Under the pieces are notes generated by a model. The model was not told the origin of the DNA. It saw only the letters and a program-made list of their open reading frames with translations, and did not search any database. From the NCBI GenBank assembly GCA_051867915.1, contig JBJDZJ010000147.1, positions 1 to 37,687 of the forward strand: a DNA stretch of 37,687 bases, given 5' to 3'. A program made the position numbers and the translations under genes. Source of the stretch: CAKSQF01 sp051867915 (lineage in GTDB: Bacteria; Bacillota; Clostridia; Oscillospirales; CAG-272). The number at the start of each line of letters is the position of its first letter. Position 1 is the first letter of the stretch. This document shows positions 29,999 through 37,655 of this stretch, in pieces.

Positions 29999-30823
29999 GT
30001 GAAAAAAACAATACTTGCCCTTGTGTTAATACTGTTGCTGCTGCCGATGACCTTTGGATGTGACCAGTCGTCTGACATACAGGAAAACAATACTTCTTCG
30101 CAGACCACCGTTACCACGGTTCCCGACGATTTGGAGAATCCGACGGAGTCCATTCCTATGACTTTTGAGGAAATCATGGCGCTTCCGACGGTTCAGTCGT
30201 TCGATATCGACCGTCCGTTTATAAGGGATTTTGATGAGTATCTTCAGCGTATGAATCAACGCGGAGTCCCCTATTCCTTTGTGAGTGGTGAGGCTGTGGA
30301 ATCCCATCGGTATCTTGCATGGAATGGGGATATGATCTATGGATTTACACTGACCACCGTTCGGATTACCGCTGTGGATTCCGACTACAACGATCTTGAA
30401 CTTGCTGTCGGCGATACGGTTACCGTTAAAGAGGGCATTTATGTCTTTTTTGCCGATGTGGATGAGGGTATTGCGTATGTAACTGAAAAAATCTGTTCGG
30501 CTAACCGGGCAGACAGCTTGGAGGATGTGGAAAACGGTGCCTGCGAACTTGTTCCCGTTGTCGGCAAAAATTATAAAAAGTATTGCGATTATAATATTGG
30601 CTGGCATATTCCCATGGAGGCGGGGAGACCGTATACATTCTGCGCAGTCAGGAACACCGATGAAACGGGAGGATTTACCGATATTTATGTTGCGCTTCAT
30701 GTTTACGGCGTGGGGATGACCGATCCCGAAGGCTTCCTTTCCAAAATCAGAATCAGCGTCGCTTCCGACGATTTGATGATTGCCGAAGGAATCAACAGGA
30801 GATTCATCTCTGATGAGGAATAA
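29999..30823 (+). CDS. putative lipoprotein of unknown function
   Basis: 274 residues. A signal peptide ends in the lipobox MTFGC (Cys ~21), then a Ser/Thr/Gln-rich linker. The mature domain is Asp/Glu-rich and mostly beta by pattern (VRITAVDSDYNDLELAVGDT, VTVKEGIYVFF). It has segments such as NIGWHIPMEAGRPYTFCAVR, and no motif that I recognise. Start: GTG 29999 lies 10 nt after AAAGGAG; the ATG at 29990 is 1 nt from the site and is rejected. Own promoter and terminator, so a single-gene unit. Confidence 0.75.
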   Translation: MKKTILALVLILLLLPMTFGCDQSSDIQENNTSSQTTVTTVPDDLENPTESIPMTFEEIMALPTVQSFDIDRPFIRDFDEYLQRMNQRGVPYSFVSGEAVESHRYLAWNGDMIYGFTLTTVRITAVDSDYNDLELAVGDTVTVKEGIYVFFADVDEGIAYVTEKICSANRADSLEDVENGACELVPVVGKNYKKYCDYNIGWHIPMEAGRPYTFCAVRNTDETGGFTDIYVALHVYGVGMTDPEGFLSKIRISVASDDLMIAEGINRRFISDEE

Positions 30824-30836
30824 AGCGATCCGCTCC

Positions 30837-30875
30837 CCGCAGGCGGCACAATTTTGTGCCGCCTGCGGCATATTT
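30837..30875 (+). terminator. terminator after the 29999 lipoprotein
   Basis: A perfect 14-bp stem CCGCAGGCGGCACA / TGTGCCGCCTGCGG with ATTT loop, followed by CATATTTGTC. The T-tract is weak. Confidence 0.7.
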
Positions 30876-30897
30876 GTCCCCCGAGCGTCATATGGAT
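30868..30897 (+). promoter_or_regulatory. sigma-E-like sporulation promoter of spoIVA
   Basis: GCATATT (30868-30874), 14-bp spacer, CATATGGAT (30889-30897). This fits the Bacillus/Clostridium sigma-E pattern (KMATATT, ~14 bp, CATACANT), as expected because spoIVA is a mother-cell gene. The -35 begins at the last base of the terminator stem. Confidence 0.55.
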
Positions 30898-30937
30898 GTA
30901 TCAAACGAATGCGCAAAACGGAAGGGTTTGATCTGAA

Positions 30938-32416
30938 GTGACGAACACGAGCATCTATCAGGACATTGCAAAGCGGACGGGAGGGGACATCTATATCGGA
31001 GTCGTCGGTCCCGTCCGGACGGGAAAATCCACCTTTTTGAAGAAATTCATGGAAAATCTGGTTCTGCCCAACATGGAGGCGGGCTACGACAGAGAACGGG
31101 CAAAGGATGAAATGCCCCAGTCGGCGGCGGGCAAGACGGTCATGACCACCGAACCGAAATTCATCCCCGACGAGGCGGTTCCCATCCTCATTGACGGGGT
31201 GGCGAAGCTGTCGGTCAAGATGGTGGACTGCGTGGGCTATCTGGTGGACGGAGCCCTGGGCGCCAGCGAAAACGGCGAGCCCCGGATGGTTATGACCCCC
31301 TGGTCCGCCGATCCCATGCCCTTTGAAGAGGCGGCGGAAACCGGAACCCGGAAGGTCATCACCGATCACGCCACCATCGGGATTCTGGTGACCACCGACG
31401 GCAGTATCACCGAAATCGACCGCACCGCCTACGAGGACGCCGAGCGTCGGGTGGCGGCTGAAATGTCGGCGCTTGGGAAGCCTTTTGCCGTGGTGCTGAA
31501 CTCCGCCCATCCCGAATATCCCGAAACCCAGGCGCTGGCCATGGAGCTGGAAAGCCGCTACCGTGCGCCGGTTGCGCTGGTCAACTGTCTGGAGCTGGAC
31601 GGCGAGGACATCCGCCATATTCTGGAACTGGTTCTGCTGGAATTCCCCATCTGTTCGGTGGAGGTAAAGCTGCCCGAGTGGACCGACGCTCTGCCCGACG
31701 ACTACCCGCTGATGGTATCTCTGCAGGAAAATCTCCTTTCTGCCATCGGGTCCATCAAAAAGGTAGGCGAGGTGGCAGAGAGTCTCAAAAACTTCAAGGA
31801 TGAGTCGGCAGAAGGCGCCGCCGCCGAGGGAATTGATCTGGGAAGCGGAAATGCGGTGGCGGAGATCCGATTCTGCCCCGAGGTCTACTATCGGGTGCTG
31901 TCCGATCTGTCGGGACTGACTGTTTCCGGTCAGTCGGAGCTGATTTCCACCCTGTGCAGGCTGTCCGAAATCAAGAGCAAGTACGACCGTGTGGCGTCCG
32001 CCCTTGCCGAGGTGGAGGAAAAGGGGTACGGCGTGGTCATCCCCGAACAGTCCGATCTGATTCTGGAGGAGCCGAAGATTGTCAAGCATTCGGGCGGGTA
32101 CGGAGTTCTGCTGAAGGCGTCGGCACCCTCCATTCATATGATCCGTGCCAACATCCAGACCGAAATCTCCCCCGTGGTGGGAACCGAGGCACAAAGCGAA
32201 GACCTGGTCAATTACCTGTTGGAAGAGTTCCGGGGAGAGGACAGCGAGAAGATCTGGTCCACCAATCTCTTCGGAAGGACCCTTCACGAGCTGGTCAGCG
32301 ACGGACTGGCGGCAAAACTTGCCAATCTGCCCGACGACGCCCGTATGAAGATGGCGGAAACCCTGTCCAGAATCATCAACGAGGGTTCGGGCGGACTGAT
32401 CTGCATCATCCTGTAA
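30938..32416 (+). CDS. spoIVA: stage IV sporulation protein A (spore coat basement ATPase)
   Basis: 492 residues, full length. N-terminal GTPase-like ATPase domain with Walker A GPVRTGKS (24-31), then KKFMENLVLP and VKMVDCVGYLVDGALG. The middle domain follows, and the C-terminal membrane-targeting region ends GGLICIIL. SpoIVA polymerises on the forespore surface in the mother cell to form the base for coat and cortex assembly. The start is GTG 30938 with AAGGG about 11 nt upstream. ylmC follows after 13 bp. The presence of this gene marks the organism as a spore former or a recent descendant of one. Confidence 0.95.
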   Translation: MTNTSIYQDIAKRTGGDIYIGVVGPVRTGKSTFLKKFMENLVLPNMEAGYDRERAKDEMPQSAAGKTVMTTEPKFIPDEAVPILIDGVAKLSVKMVDCVGYLVDGALGASENGEPRMVMTPWSADPMPFEEAAETGTRKVITDHATIGILVTTDGSITEIDRTAYEDAERRVAAEMSALGKPFAVVLNSAHPEYPETQALAMELESRYRAPVALVNCLELDGEDIRHILELVLLEFPICSVEVKLPEWTDALPDDYPLMVSLQENLLSAIGSIKKVGEVAESLKNFKDESAEGAAAEGIDLGSGNAVAEIRFCPEVYYRVLSDLSGLTVSGQSELISTLCRLSEIKSKYDRVASALAEVEEKGYGVVIPEQSDLILEEPKIVKHSGGYGVLLKASAPSIHMIRANIQTEISPVVGTEAQSEDLVNYLLEEFRGEDSEKIWSTNLFGRTLHELVSDGLAAKLANLPDDARMKMAETLSRIINEGSGGLICIIL

Positions 32417-32429
32417 GGGGTGATGTTTC

Positions 32430-32708
32430 GTGGGAAATCTGTGTACCTTTTCCTCTCTGAGGGATAAGGAGATTGTCAATACCGCCGACGGCAGTCGGCT
32501 GGGCTTTGCCTGCGATCTGGAAATCGACCCGACCTGCGGGAAAATCTGCTCCCTGCTGGTCCCCGAGAGAACGAAACTCTTCAAACCGGGAAAATGTCGG
32601 GAGATCACCATCCCGTGGAACTGCATCATCCGAATAGGAGACGATCTGATCCTGGTCTGCCTGACGCCGGATCAAAAAGAAAAAAGGGACAAAAAGGATA
32701 AAAAGTAG
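32430..32708 (+). CDS. YlmC/YmxH-family sporulation-associated PRC-barrel protein
   Basis: 92 residues with a PRC-barrel-like fold: SLRDKEIVNTADGSRLGFAC, DLEIDPTCGKICSLLVPE, and ITIPWNCIIRIGDDLILV, the typical IPWxxIxxIGxDxILV end of the YlmC/YmxH family. A Lys/Asp-rich tail follows. Members are found in spore formers and are often under mother-cell control; the exact function is unknown. The GTG start follows AAGGGGTGATG. It is translated from the spoIVA transcript. Confidence 0.88.
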   Translation: MGNLCTFSSLRDKEIVNTADGSRLGFACDLEIDPTCGKICSLLVPERTKLFKPGKCREITIPWNCIIRIGDDLILVCLTPDQKEKRDKKDKK

Positions 32709-32898
32709 AAGGTGCGCCGATGGGAATCGGAATCCCGCCGGCGCCCTTCCGGTGAGCGAAAAAGCAGATAATAATCCGTTTTTTCAAAACTGTATCATAA
32801 ACTGTCCGAAAAGACCGATCGGACGGAAGAGCAGTAAAAACGAATGTTTTTAAAATGTTAAAATATTGCGAATTTTCGGAAAATATTCTGTTAGACTC

Positions 32899-32927
32899 TT
32901 GCAAAATCGGTAAAAATAGGCTATAAT
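32899..32927 (+). promoter_or_regulatory. SigA promoter of the repeat-protein gene
   Basis: TTGCAA (32899-32904), 17 bp, TATAAT (32922-32927). The 32709-32898 stretch upstream holds one imperfect GC hairpin (32709-32752) and otherwise AT-rich sequence without a gene. Confidence 0.8.
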
Positions 32928-32964
32928 GATGACATAGAAAAACCTATGAAAGGATGTTGAGACA

Positions 32965-33315
32965 ATGAAAAAGGTTCTGATTCTGGTCGCAATCGCTGCA
33001 GCTGTGGGCGCAGTTGTTACCTTCGTTCTGCTGAAGGCTAAGAAGGCAAAGGAGAAGCTCGCCGAGAAATCCGAAGAGGATGAGGTAAAGGATCCCTGCG
33101 AGGGATGCGAGAGCGAATCCTGCGAGGGCTGTGAAGCCATCGACACCGACGGCGACGGCGAGGACGACACCGTTCTGATGGACACCACCGGCGACGGCAA
33201 GGTTGACACCGTTCTGATGGACACCACCGGCGACGGCGAGGTTGACACCGTTCTGATGGATACCACCGGTGACGGAAAGCTGGACACCGCCGTTACGATC
33301 GACAGCGACAAATAA
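32965..33315 (+). CDS. small membrane-anchored acidic protein with DxDGD tandem repeats
   Basis: 116 residues, not recognised as a named family. An N-terminal helix (3-23, VLILVAIAAAVGAVVTFVLL) is followed by a Lys/Glu segment, then a Cys cluster CEGCESESCEGC (~45-56). Next comes DTDGDGEDDTVLM and three 13-residue repeats of the form DTVLMDTTGDGKV. Asp-x-x-Gly-Asp-Gly resembles EF-hand, dockerin and thrombospondin-type-3 calcium loops, so calcium binding is plausible. The tail AVTIDSDK closes the protein. There is no lipobox and no sortase motif; the TM helix suggests a type II or signal-anchor topology, side uncertain. AAAGGATG precedes the ATG by 9 nt; own promoter and terminator. Confidence 0.8.
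   Translation: MKKVLILVAIAAAVGAVVTFVLLKAKKAKEKLAEKSEEDEVKDPCEGCESESCEGCEAIDTDGDGEDDTVLMDTTGDGKVDTVLMDTTGDGEVDTVLMDTTGDGKLDTAVTIDSDK
33166..33282 (+). repeat. three tandem 39-bp coding repeats
   Basis: Units 33166-33204, 33205-33243 and 33244-33282, each starting GACACCGTTCTGATGGA. The first two differ at one base (AAG/GAG codon); the third has several silent changes plus CTG for GTT. Near-identity at the DNA level suggests recent unit duplication. Confidence 0.95.
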
Positions 33316-33337
33316 GCCTGAAAAACCGTTTGCAGTG

Positions 33338-33369
33338 AAATCCTCCGGTCCGACGACCGGAGGATTTTC
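33338..33369 (+). terminator. terminator after the repeat-protein gene
   Basis: AAATCCTCCGGTC / GACCGGAGGATTT, 13-bp perfect stem with CGAC loop, then TCC. Confidence 0.8.
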
Positions 33370-33497
33370 CGTGTCCGAGGGAATTCCCATCCGATCCTTT
33401 CGGAAAATCAATCTGCCGATGGGGCAAATCCGATTGCGGGGAAGGGAAATTCCAATCCGAAAAATGTAAATATTTTGTAAACAAACGCCACATTGCC

Positions 33498-33526
33498 TTG
33501 CCAAATGCTTCAAGTTGAGATATAAT
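33498..33526 (+). promoter_or_regulatory. SigA promoter of rpsB-tsf
   Basis: TTGCCA (33498-33503), 17 bp, TATAAT (33521-33526), TGA before the -10 (extended). Confidence 0.8.
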
Positions 33527-33635
33527 ATTCAGGCGCCCGCAAAGACGGGCAATCAATTCACACATACCGTCCTTCGGTTCGGGAGAATCCCGGGGATGGC
33601 GGTATGGTGGAAAAAACCGAAGGAGGACATGAAAA
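33527..33635 (+). promoter_or_regulatory. structured 5' leader of rpsB
   Basis: About 100 nt of untranslated leader. CATACCG (33572 region) pairs with CGGTATG (33599 region), enclosing a CGGGA/TCCCG stem, and a smaller GCCCGC/GCGGGC-like pairing lies near its 5' end. Such leaders often carry S2 autoregulation; no known family was recognised. Confidence 0.4.
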
Positions 33636-34400
33636 ATGTCAGTTGTTACCATTAAACAGTTACTCGAAGCCGGCGTCCATTTCGGACACCACACCAGAAG
33701 ATGGAACCCCAAAATGGCTCCCTATATCTTCACCGAAAGAAACGGAATCTACATCATCGACCTTCAGAAGACCGTTAAGAAGTTCGACGAGGCTTATCTC
33801 TTCACCAGAGAGCTTTCCGAGCAGAACGGAACCCTCCTCTTCGTCGGCACCAAGAAGCAGGCAGCCGAAGCCATCAAGGAAGAGGCAGAGCGTTGCGGTA
33901 TGTACTATGTCAACGAAAGATGGCCCGGCGGTATGCTGACCAACTTCAACACCATCAAGAAGTCTATCGCCCGTCTGATCAAGCTCCAGCAGATGAAGGA
34001 GGACGGAACCTTCGATCTTCTTCCCAAGAAGGAAGTTGCCTCCCTTGTTAAGGAAATGGAAACCCTTGAGAAGAACTACGGCGGTATCAAGACCATGGAG
34101 AAGCTCCCCGATGCAGTCTTCATCGTTGACCCCCACAAGGAGACCAACGCCGTTCTCGAGGCAAAGAAGCTGGGTATCCCGGTTATCGCAATCGTAGACA
34201 CCAACTGCGATCCCGATGACGCAGACTACATCATCCCCGGTAACGATGATGCCATCCGTGCCATCAAGCTGATCTCTTCCGTTCTTGCCGATGCCATCAT
34301 CGAGGGCAAGCAGGGCGTGGATGCCGAGGCTGAGGCTGCTGTCGCTGAGGGCGAAGCAGTTGAGGGCGAGGCTGCTGTCGCAGAGAATGCAGCAGAATAA
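33636..34400 (+). CDS. rpsB: 30S ribosomal protein S2
   Basis: 254 residues. Canonical start VVTIKQLLEAGVHFGHHTRR, WNPKMAPYIFTERNGIYIID, then WPGGMLTNFNTIKKSI, PDAVFIVDPHKE and IPVIAIVDTNCDPDDADYII. The last ~35 residues are an Ala/Glu-rich repetitive tail (AEAEAAVAEGEAVEGEAAVA), longer than in many homologues. AAGGAGG precedes the ATG by ~9 nt; another ATG 10 nt upstream is out of frame. tsf follows after 36 bp. Confidence 0.97.
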   Translation: MSVVTIKQLLEAGVHFGHHTRRWNPKMAPYIFTERNGIYIIDLQKTVKKFDEAYLFTRELSEQNGTLLFVGTKKQAAEAIKEEAERCGMYYVNERWPGGMLTNFNTIKKSIARLIKLQQMKEDGTFDLLPKKEVASLVKEMETLEKNYGGIKTMEKLPDAVFIVDPHKETNAVLEAKKLGIPVIAIVDTNCDPDDADYIIPGNDDAIRAIKLISSVLADAIIEGKQGVDAEAEAAVAEGEAVEGEAAVAENAAE

Positions 34401-34436
34401 GCAGAAAAACGAGTGATCTAGGAGGATAAGGATAAA

Positions 34437-35363
34437 ATGGCTACTATTACCGCATCTATGGTTTCCGAGCTTCGTAAGAAGACCGGACTTGGCATGATGG
34501 ATTGTAAGAAGGCCCTGGTTGAAGCTGAGGGCGATATGGATCAGGCAGTGAAGATTCTCCGTGAGAAGGGTCTTGCCACCGCCGCTAAGAAGGAAGGCAG
34601 AATCGCCGCAGAAGGTCTTGTTGACATTCTCAGCGAAAACGGCGTGACCGCCATCATCGAGGTCAACACCGAGACCGACTTCGTTGCAAAGAACGCATCC
34701 TTCCGTGAATTTGTAAAGGGACTGCTGGCAACGCTGGTTGCAACCAAGCCCGCTACCATGGACGCATTCCTGAACACGCCCTTCAACGGCACCGCAGATA
34801 CCGTTTCTGCCGCTCTGGTAGGACAGATCGCCGTTATCGGAGAGAAGATTTCCATCCGCCGTTTTGACATCGTTGAGGGTACGGTTTCCACCTATATTCA
34901 CGGAAACGGCACCACCGGCGTTATCGTAAAGTTTGACACCGACGCTACCGCCGACAACGCCGCATTCGCAGAGTACGCAAAGAACATTGCACTCCAGATC
35001 GCGGCAGGCAACCCTCCCAAGTATGTCAACGAGTCTGAGGTTCCTCAGGCAGAGATCGACGAGGAGAAGGCAATCCTCATTCAGCAGGCCAAGAACGATC
35101 CCAAGAATGCCAACAAGCCCGACGCCATCCTTGAGAAGATGGTCGGCGGCAGAATGGGCAAGTTCTATGAGAGAGTTTGCCTTGTTAAGCAGGCGTATGT
35201 AAAGGACGACAAGATGAATGTCGGACAGTACACCGAGTCTGTTGCCAAGGAACTGGGCGTTTCCATCAAGATCAACTCCTTCGTGATCTACGAGAAGGGC
35301 GAGGGACTTCAGAAGAGAGAAGAGAACTTCGCTGAAGAGATCGCAAAGATGGTCAACGGCTGA
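34437..35363 (+). CDS. tsf: elongation factor Ts
   Basis: 308 residues. The N-terminal UBA-like segment VSELRKKTGLGMMDCKKALV and the core TETDFVAKN (EF-Tu contact) are intact, as is the C-terminal VLVKQAYVKDD-type block (VCLVKQAYVKDDKMNVGQY). It is the guanine-nucleotide exchange factor for EF-Tu. AGGAGGATAAGGATAAA precedes the ATG. A strong terminator follows, so pyrH and frr, which commonly come next, are elsewhere. Confidence 0.97.
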   Translation: MATITASMVSELRKKTGLGMMDCKKALVEAEGDMDQAVKILREKGLATAAKKEGRIAAEGLVDILSENGVTAIIEVNTETDFVAKNASFREFVKGLLATLVATKPATMDAFLNTPFNGTADTVSAALVGQIAVIGEKISIRRFDIVEGTVSTYIHGNGTTGVIVKFDTDATADNAAFAEYAKNIALQIAAGNPPKYVNESEVPQAEIDEEKAILIQQAKNDPKNANKPDAILEKMVGGRMGKFYERVCLVKQAYVKDDKMNVGQYTESVAKELGVSIKINSFVIYEKGEGLQKREENFAEEIAKMVNG

Positions 35364-35377
35364 TCCAAACCGATTTC

Positions 35378-35414
35378 CCCCTCAAAAGCCAACGGCTTTT
35401 GAGGGGATTTTTTT
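35378..35414 (+). terminator. intrinsic terminator after tsf
   Basis: CCCCTCAAAAGCC / GGCTTTTGAGGGG, 13-bp perfect stem with a 3-nt loop, followed by A and seven T residues. Confidence 0.93.
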
Positions 35415-35449
35415 CGTTCAACGGGGAATATGCAGGACTTTTTAAAGAT

Positions 35450-35466
35450 TTAACACCGATTTAACC
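35450..35466 (+). promoter_or_regulatory. PhoP-box-like direct repeat upstream of the two-component operon
   Basis: TTAACA (35450-35455), 5 bp, TTAACC (35461-35466): the 11-bp-period TT(A/C)ACA-N5-TT(A/C)ACA pattern of PhoP boxes. It ends 11 bp before the -35 element, as for an activator or autoregulator. Confidence 0.5.
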
Positions 35467-35476
35467 CAAAACCCTC

Positions 35477-35505
35477 TTCACAAAACCGACGATTTGTGCT
35501 ATAAT
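35477..35505 (+). promoter_or_regulatory. SigA promoter of the two-component operon
   Basis: TTCACA (35477-35482), 17 bp, TATAAT (35500-35505), with an extended TGC before the -10. Confidence 0.75.
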
Positions 35506-35556
35506 TAAAATGAAAAAAGAATGTAAAAAAGAAACTGACATAAAGGGGAATGTACT

Positions 35557-36228
35557 GTGATTTATCTGGTTGAGGATGATAAGAATATTCGGGAACTGGT
35601 AGTGTATACCCTGACCGGCTGTTCCCTGGAAACCCGGGGATTCGGACTGCCCTCGGAATTCTGGGCGGAAATGGAGAAAAGTCTCCCTTCGCTGATCCTT
35701 CTGGACATTATGCTCCCGGAGGAGGATGGGCTTTCCATTCTGAAAAAGCTCCGCAGCGATCCCGAGACGAGAGAGATCCCCGTTCTCATGCTGTCCGCCA
35801 AGGGAAGCGAGTACGATCGGGTCATCGGTCTGGATTCGGGAGCCGACGACTATCTGCCTAAGCCCTTCGGCATGATGGAACTGATTGCCCGGGTCAAAGC
35901 CCTCCTGCGTCGGGTTGACAAAACCCCTGCCCGTGAGGAATATCACATCGGTTGCCTGACCGTCTGCCCCGAGCAGCATACCGTTTTGGTGGACGGAGCG
36001 GAGGTTCAGCTGACCTATAAGGAATTCGAACTTCTGACCAAACTGCTGCGCAACAGAGGCGTGGTTCTGACCCGTGACCAGCTTCTCAACGACATCTGGG
36101 GCTACGCCTTCGACGGCGAAAACCGGACGGTGGATGTCCATATCCGAACCCTGCGTCAAAAGCTGGGTGCGGCGGGCGAGTACATAGAGACCGTCCGAGG
36201 CGTGGGTTACAAGATTTCCAAGACATAA
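35557..36228 (+). CDS. OmpR/PhoB-family response regulator
   Basis: 223 residues. Receiver domain 1-~115 with the acidic pair Asp7/Asp8, phospho-acceptor Asp50 (LILLDIMLPEEDG), Ser in VLMLSAKG and Lys in DDYLPKPFG. The winged-helix effector domain (~130-223) shows ELTYKEFELLTKLLRNRG-type sequence (VQLTYKEFELLTKLL) and the DNA-binding end NRTVDVHIRTLRQKLG, VRGVGYKI. GTG start after AAAGGGG. Linked kinase gene 32 bp downstream. The PhoP-box-like repeat upstream and overall PhoB likeness suggest phosphate control, but subgroup assignment by eye is not firm. Confidence 0.9.
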   Translation: MIYLVEDDKNIRELVVYTLTGCSLETRGFGLPSEFWAEMEKSLPSLILLDIMLPEEDGLSILKKLRSDPETREIPVLMLSAKGSEYDRVIGLDSGADDYLPKPFGMMELIARVKALLRRVDKTPAREEYHIGCLTVCPEQHTVLVDGAEVQLTYKEFELLTKLLRNRGVVLTRDQLLNDIWGYAFDGENRTVDVHIRTLRQKLGAAGEYIETVRGVGYKISKT

Positions 36229-36260
36229 CGGTCTGACAATGGAGAAAAGGGGATTCATTC

Positions 36261-37655
36261 ATGAAATCCAAGCTGTTCAAGTATATCTTTTTGGCGACAA
36301 TGAGCGTTTTTATCCTCTGCCTGAGTCTGATTCTCGGGGCAGTCTATAACTATTTTGCCCAGAGACGGATTCAGGAAATCAAAACAGAGGCGGGCTATCT
36401 TGCCTCTGCGGTGGAAAGCTGCGGAGTGGACTTCATGACCCGCTTCGAGGATGACAAAACCACCCGTATCACACTGGTGGCGGCAGACGGAACCGTCCTT
36501 TTTGACAATGTTGCCGATCCTGCTGCCATGGGCAATCACGGCGACCGTGAGGAGATCATCGAAGCCCTGGAATCGGGGGAAGGCGAGTCTACCAGAACCT
36601 CCTCCACCCTGTCCGAGAAGACGGTCAACTATGCCAAACGCCTGTCGGACGGAAGCGTCCTGCGGGTATCCGTGACGCACTACACCATTCTGACCCTGCT
36701 TGCCAATATGTTTACCCCCATTCTGCTGATTCTGGTGGTGGCGATCCTGCTGTCGCTGTTCCTGGCCTTCCGACTGGCAGGGAGCGTCACCGAACCCATC
36801 AACCGCATTGATCTGGAAACGCCCGACGAGCGGACCGTTTATGAGGAGCTTCGCCCCTTGGTGCGGAGAATCAACAGCCAGAACCGACAGATTCACGCCC
36901 AGATTGATCAGATCCGTGCCGAGCATAACCGGCAGGACGATATGCGAAGAGAGTTTACCGCCAATGTATCCCATGAACTGAAGACCCCTCTGACCTCCAT
37001 TTCGGGCTTTGCCGAAATCATCCGGGACGGCATGGTGCGTCCCGAGGACATTCCCCGATTTGCCGCCAACATCTACGACGAAGCGGGACGGCTGATCGTT
37101 CTGGTAGGCGATATTCTCAAGCTGTCCAAGCTGGAGGATCCCGAATCGGTGGTCCCCTTTACCTCTGTGGAACTGATTTCGGTCTGTCAGCGGGTGACCG
37201 AGCGACTTCGCCCCATTGCCGACAAGCATCATATTGTTCTGATTGTGCGGGGAAAGCCTACGACGGTGTCGGGATCGCCCCAGATTCTGGAGGAAATCAT
37301 CTACAATCTGTGCGACAATGCGGTCAAGTACAATGTGGAACACGGAACGGTGACGGTCAGCGTCGAAGAGAAGGAAAACGGGGTCAGCCTTTGCGTGGCG
37401 GATACCGGCATCGGAATCCCCAAAGAGGATCAGGAGAGGGTATTCGAGCGGTTCTACCGTGTGGATAAGAGCCATTCCAAGGATGTGGGCGGCACCGGAT
37501 TGGGTCTGTCCATTGTCAAGCACGGTGCCATCCTGCACCATGCCACGGTTCAGCTGACCAGCGTGGTGGGATCGGGTACGATAATTACGCTGTTGTTCCC
37601 GAAAGAAAAAGGCACTTCTCCCGAAGCCTCCAATGAAGTGCCCCCTGTCAAGTAG
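36261..37655 (+). CDS. sensor histidine kinase, PhoR/WalK type
   Basis: 464 residues. TM1 at ~8-31, extracytoplasmic region ~35-142 (PAS/Cache-like, LVAADGTVLFDN), TM2 ~143-170, a short degenerate HAMP-like linker, then HisKA with His238 (FTANVSHELKTPLTSISGFAEI). The ATPase domain has Asn353 (NLCDNAVKYN), DTGIGIP (381-387), ERFYRVDKSHS and GTGLGLS (411-417), all intact. It phosphorylates the upstream regulator. AGAAAAGGGG lies upstream of the ATG. The architecture, with an outer sensory loop between two helices, matches Gram-positive PhoR. An 8-bp inverted repeat (GGCACTTC/GAAGTGCC) lies in its last codons. Confidence 0.93.
   Translation: MKSKLFKYIFLATMSVFILCLSLILGAVYNYFAQRRIQEIKTEAGYLASAVESCGVDFMTRFEDDKTTRITLVAADGTVLFDNVADPAAMGNHGDREEIIEALESGEGESTRTSSTLSEKTVNYAKRLSDGSVLRVSVTHYTILTLLANMFTPILLILVVAILLSLFLAFRLAGSVTEPINRIDLETPDERTVYEELRPLVRRINSQNRQIHAQIDQIRAEHNRQDDMRREFTANVSHELKTPLTSISGFAEIIRDGMVRPEDIPRFAANIYDEAGRLIVLVGDILKLSKLEDPESVVPFTSVELISVCQRVTERLRPIADKHHIVLIVRGKPTTVSGSPQILEEIIYNLCDNAVKYNVEHGTVTVSVEEKENGVSLCVADTGIGIPKEDQERVFERFYRVDKSHSKDVGGTGLGLSIVKHGAILHHATVQLTSVVGSGTIITLLFPKEKGTSPEASNEVPPVK

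Noticed and set aside
33166..33282. CRISPR-like repeat array
   Set aside because: The 39-bp units are contiguous, with no spacers, and encode in-frame peptide repeats.
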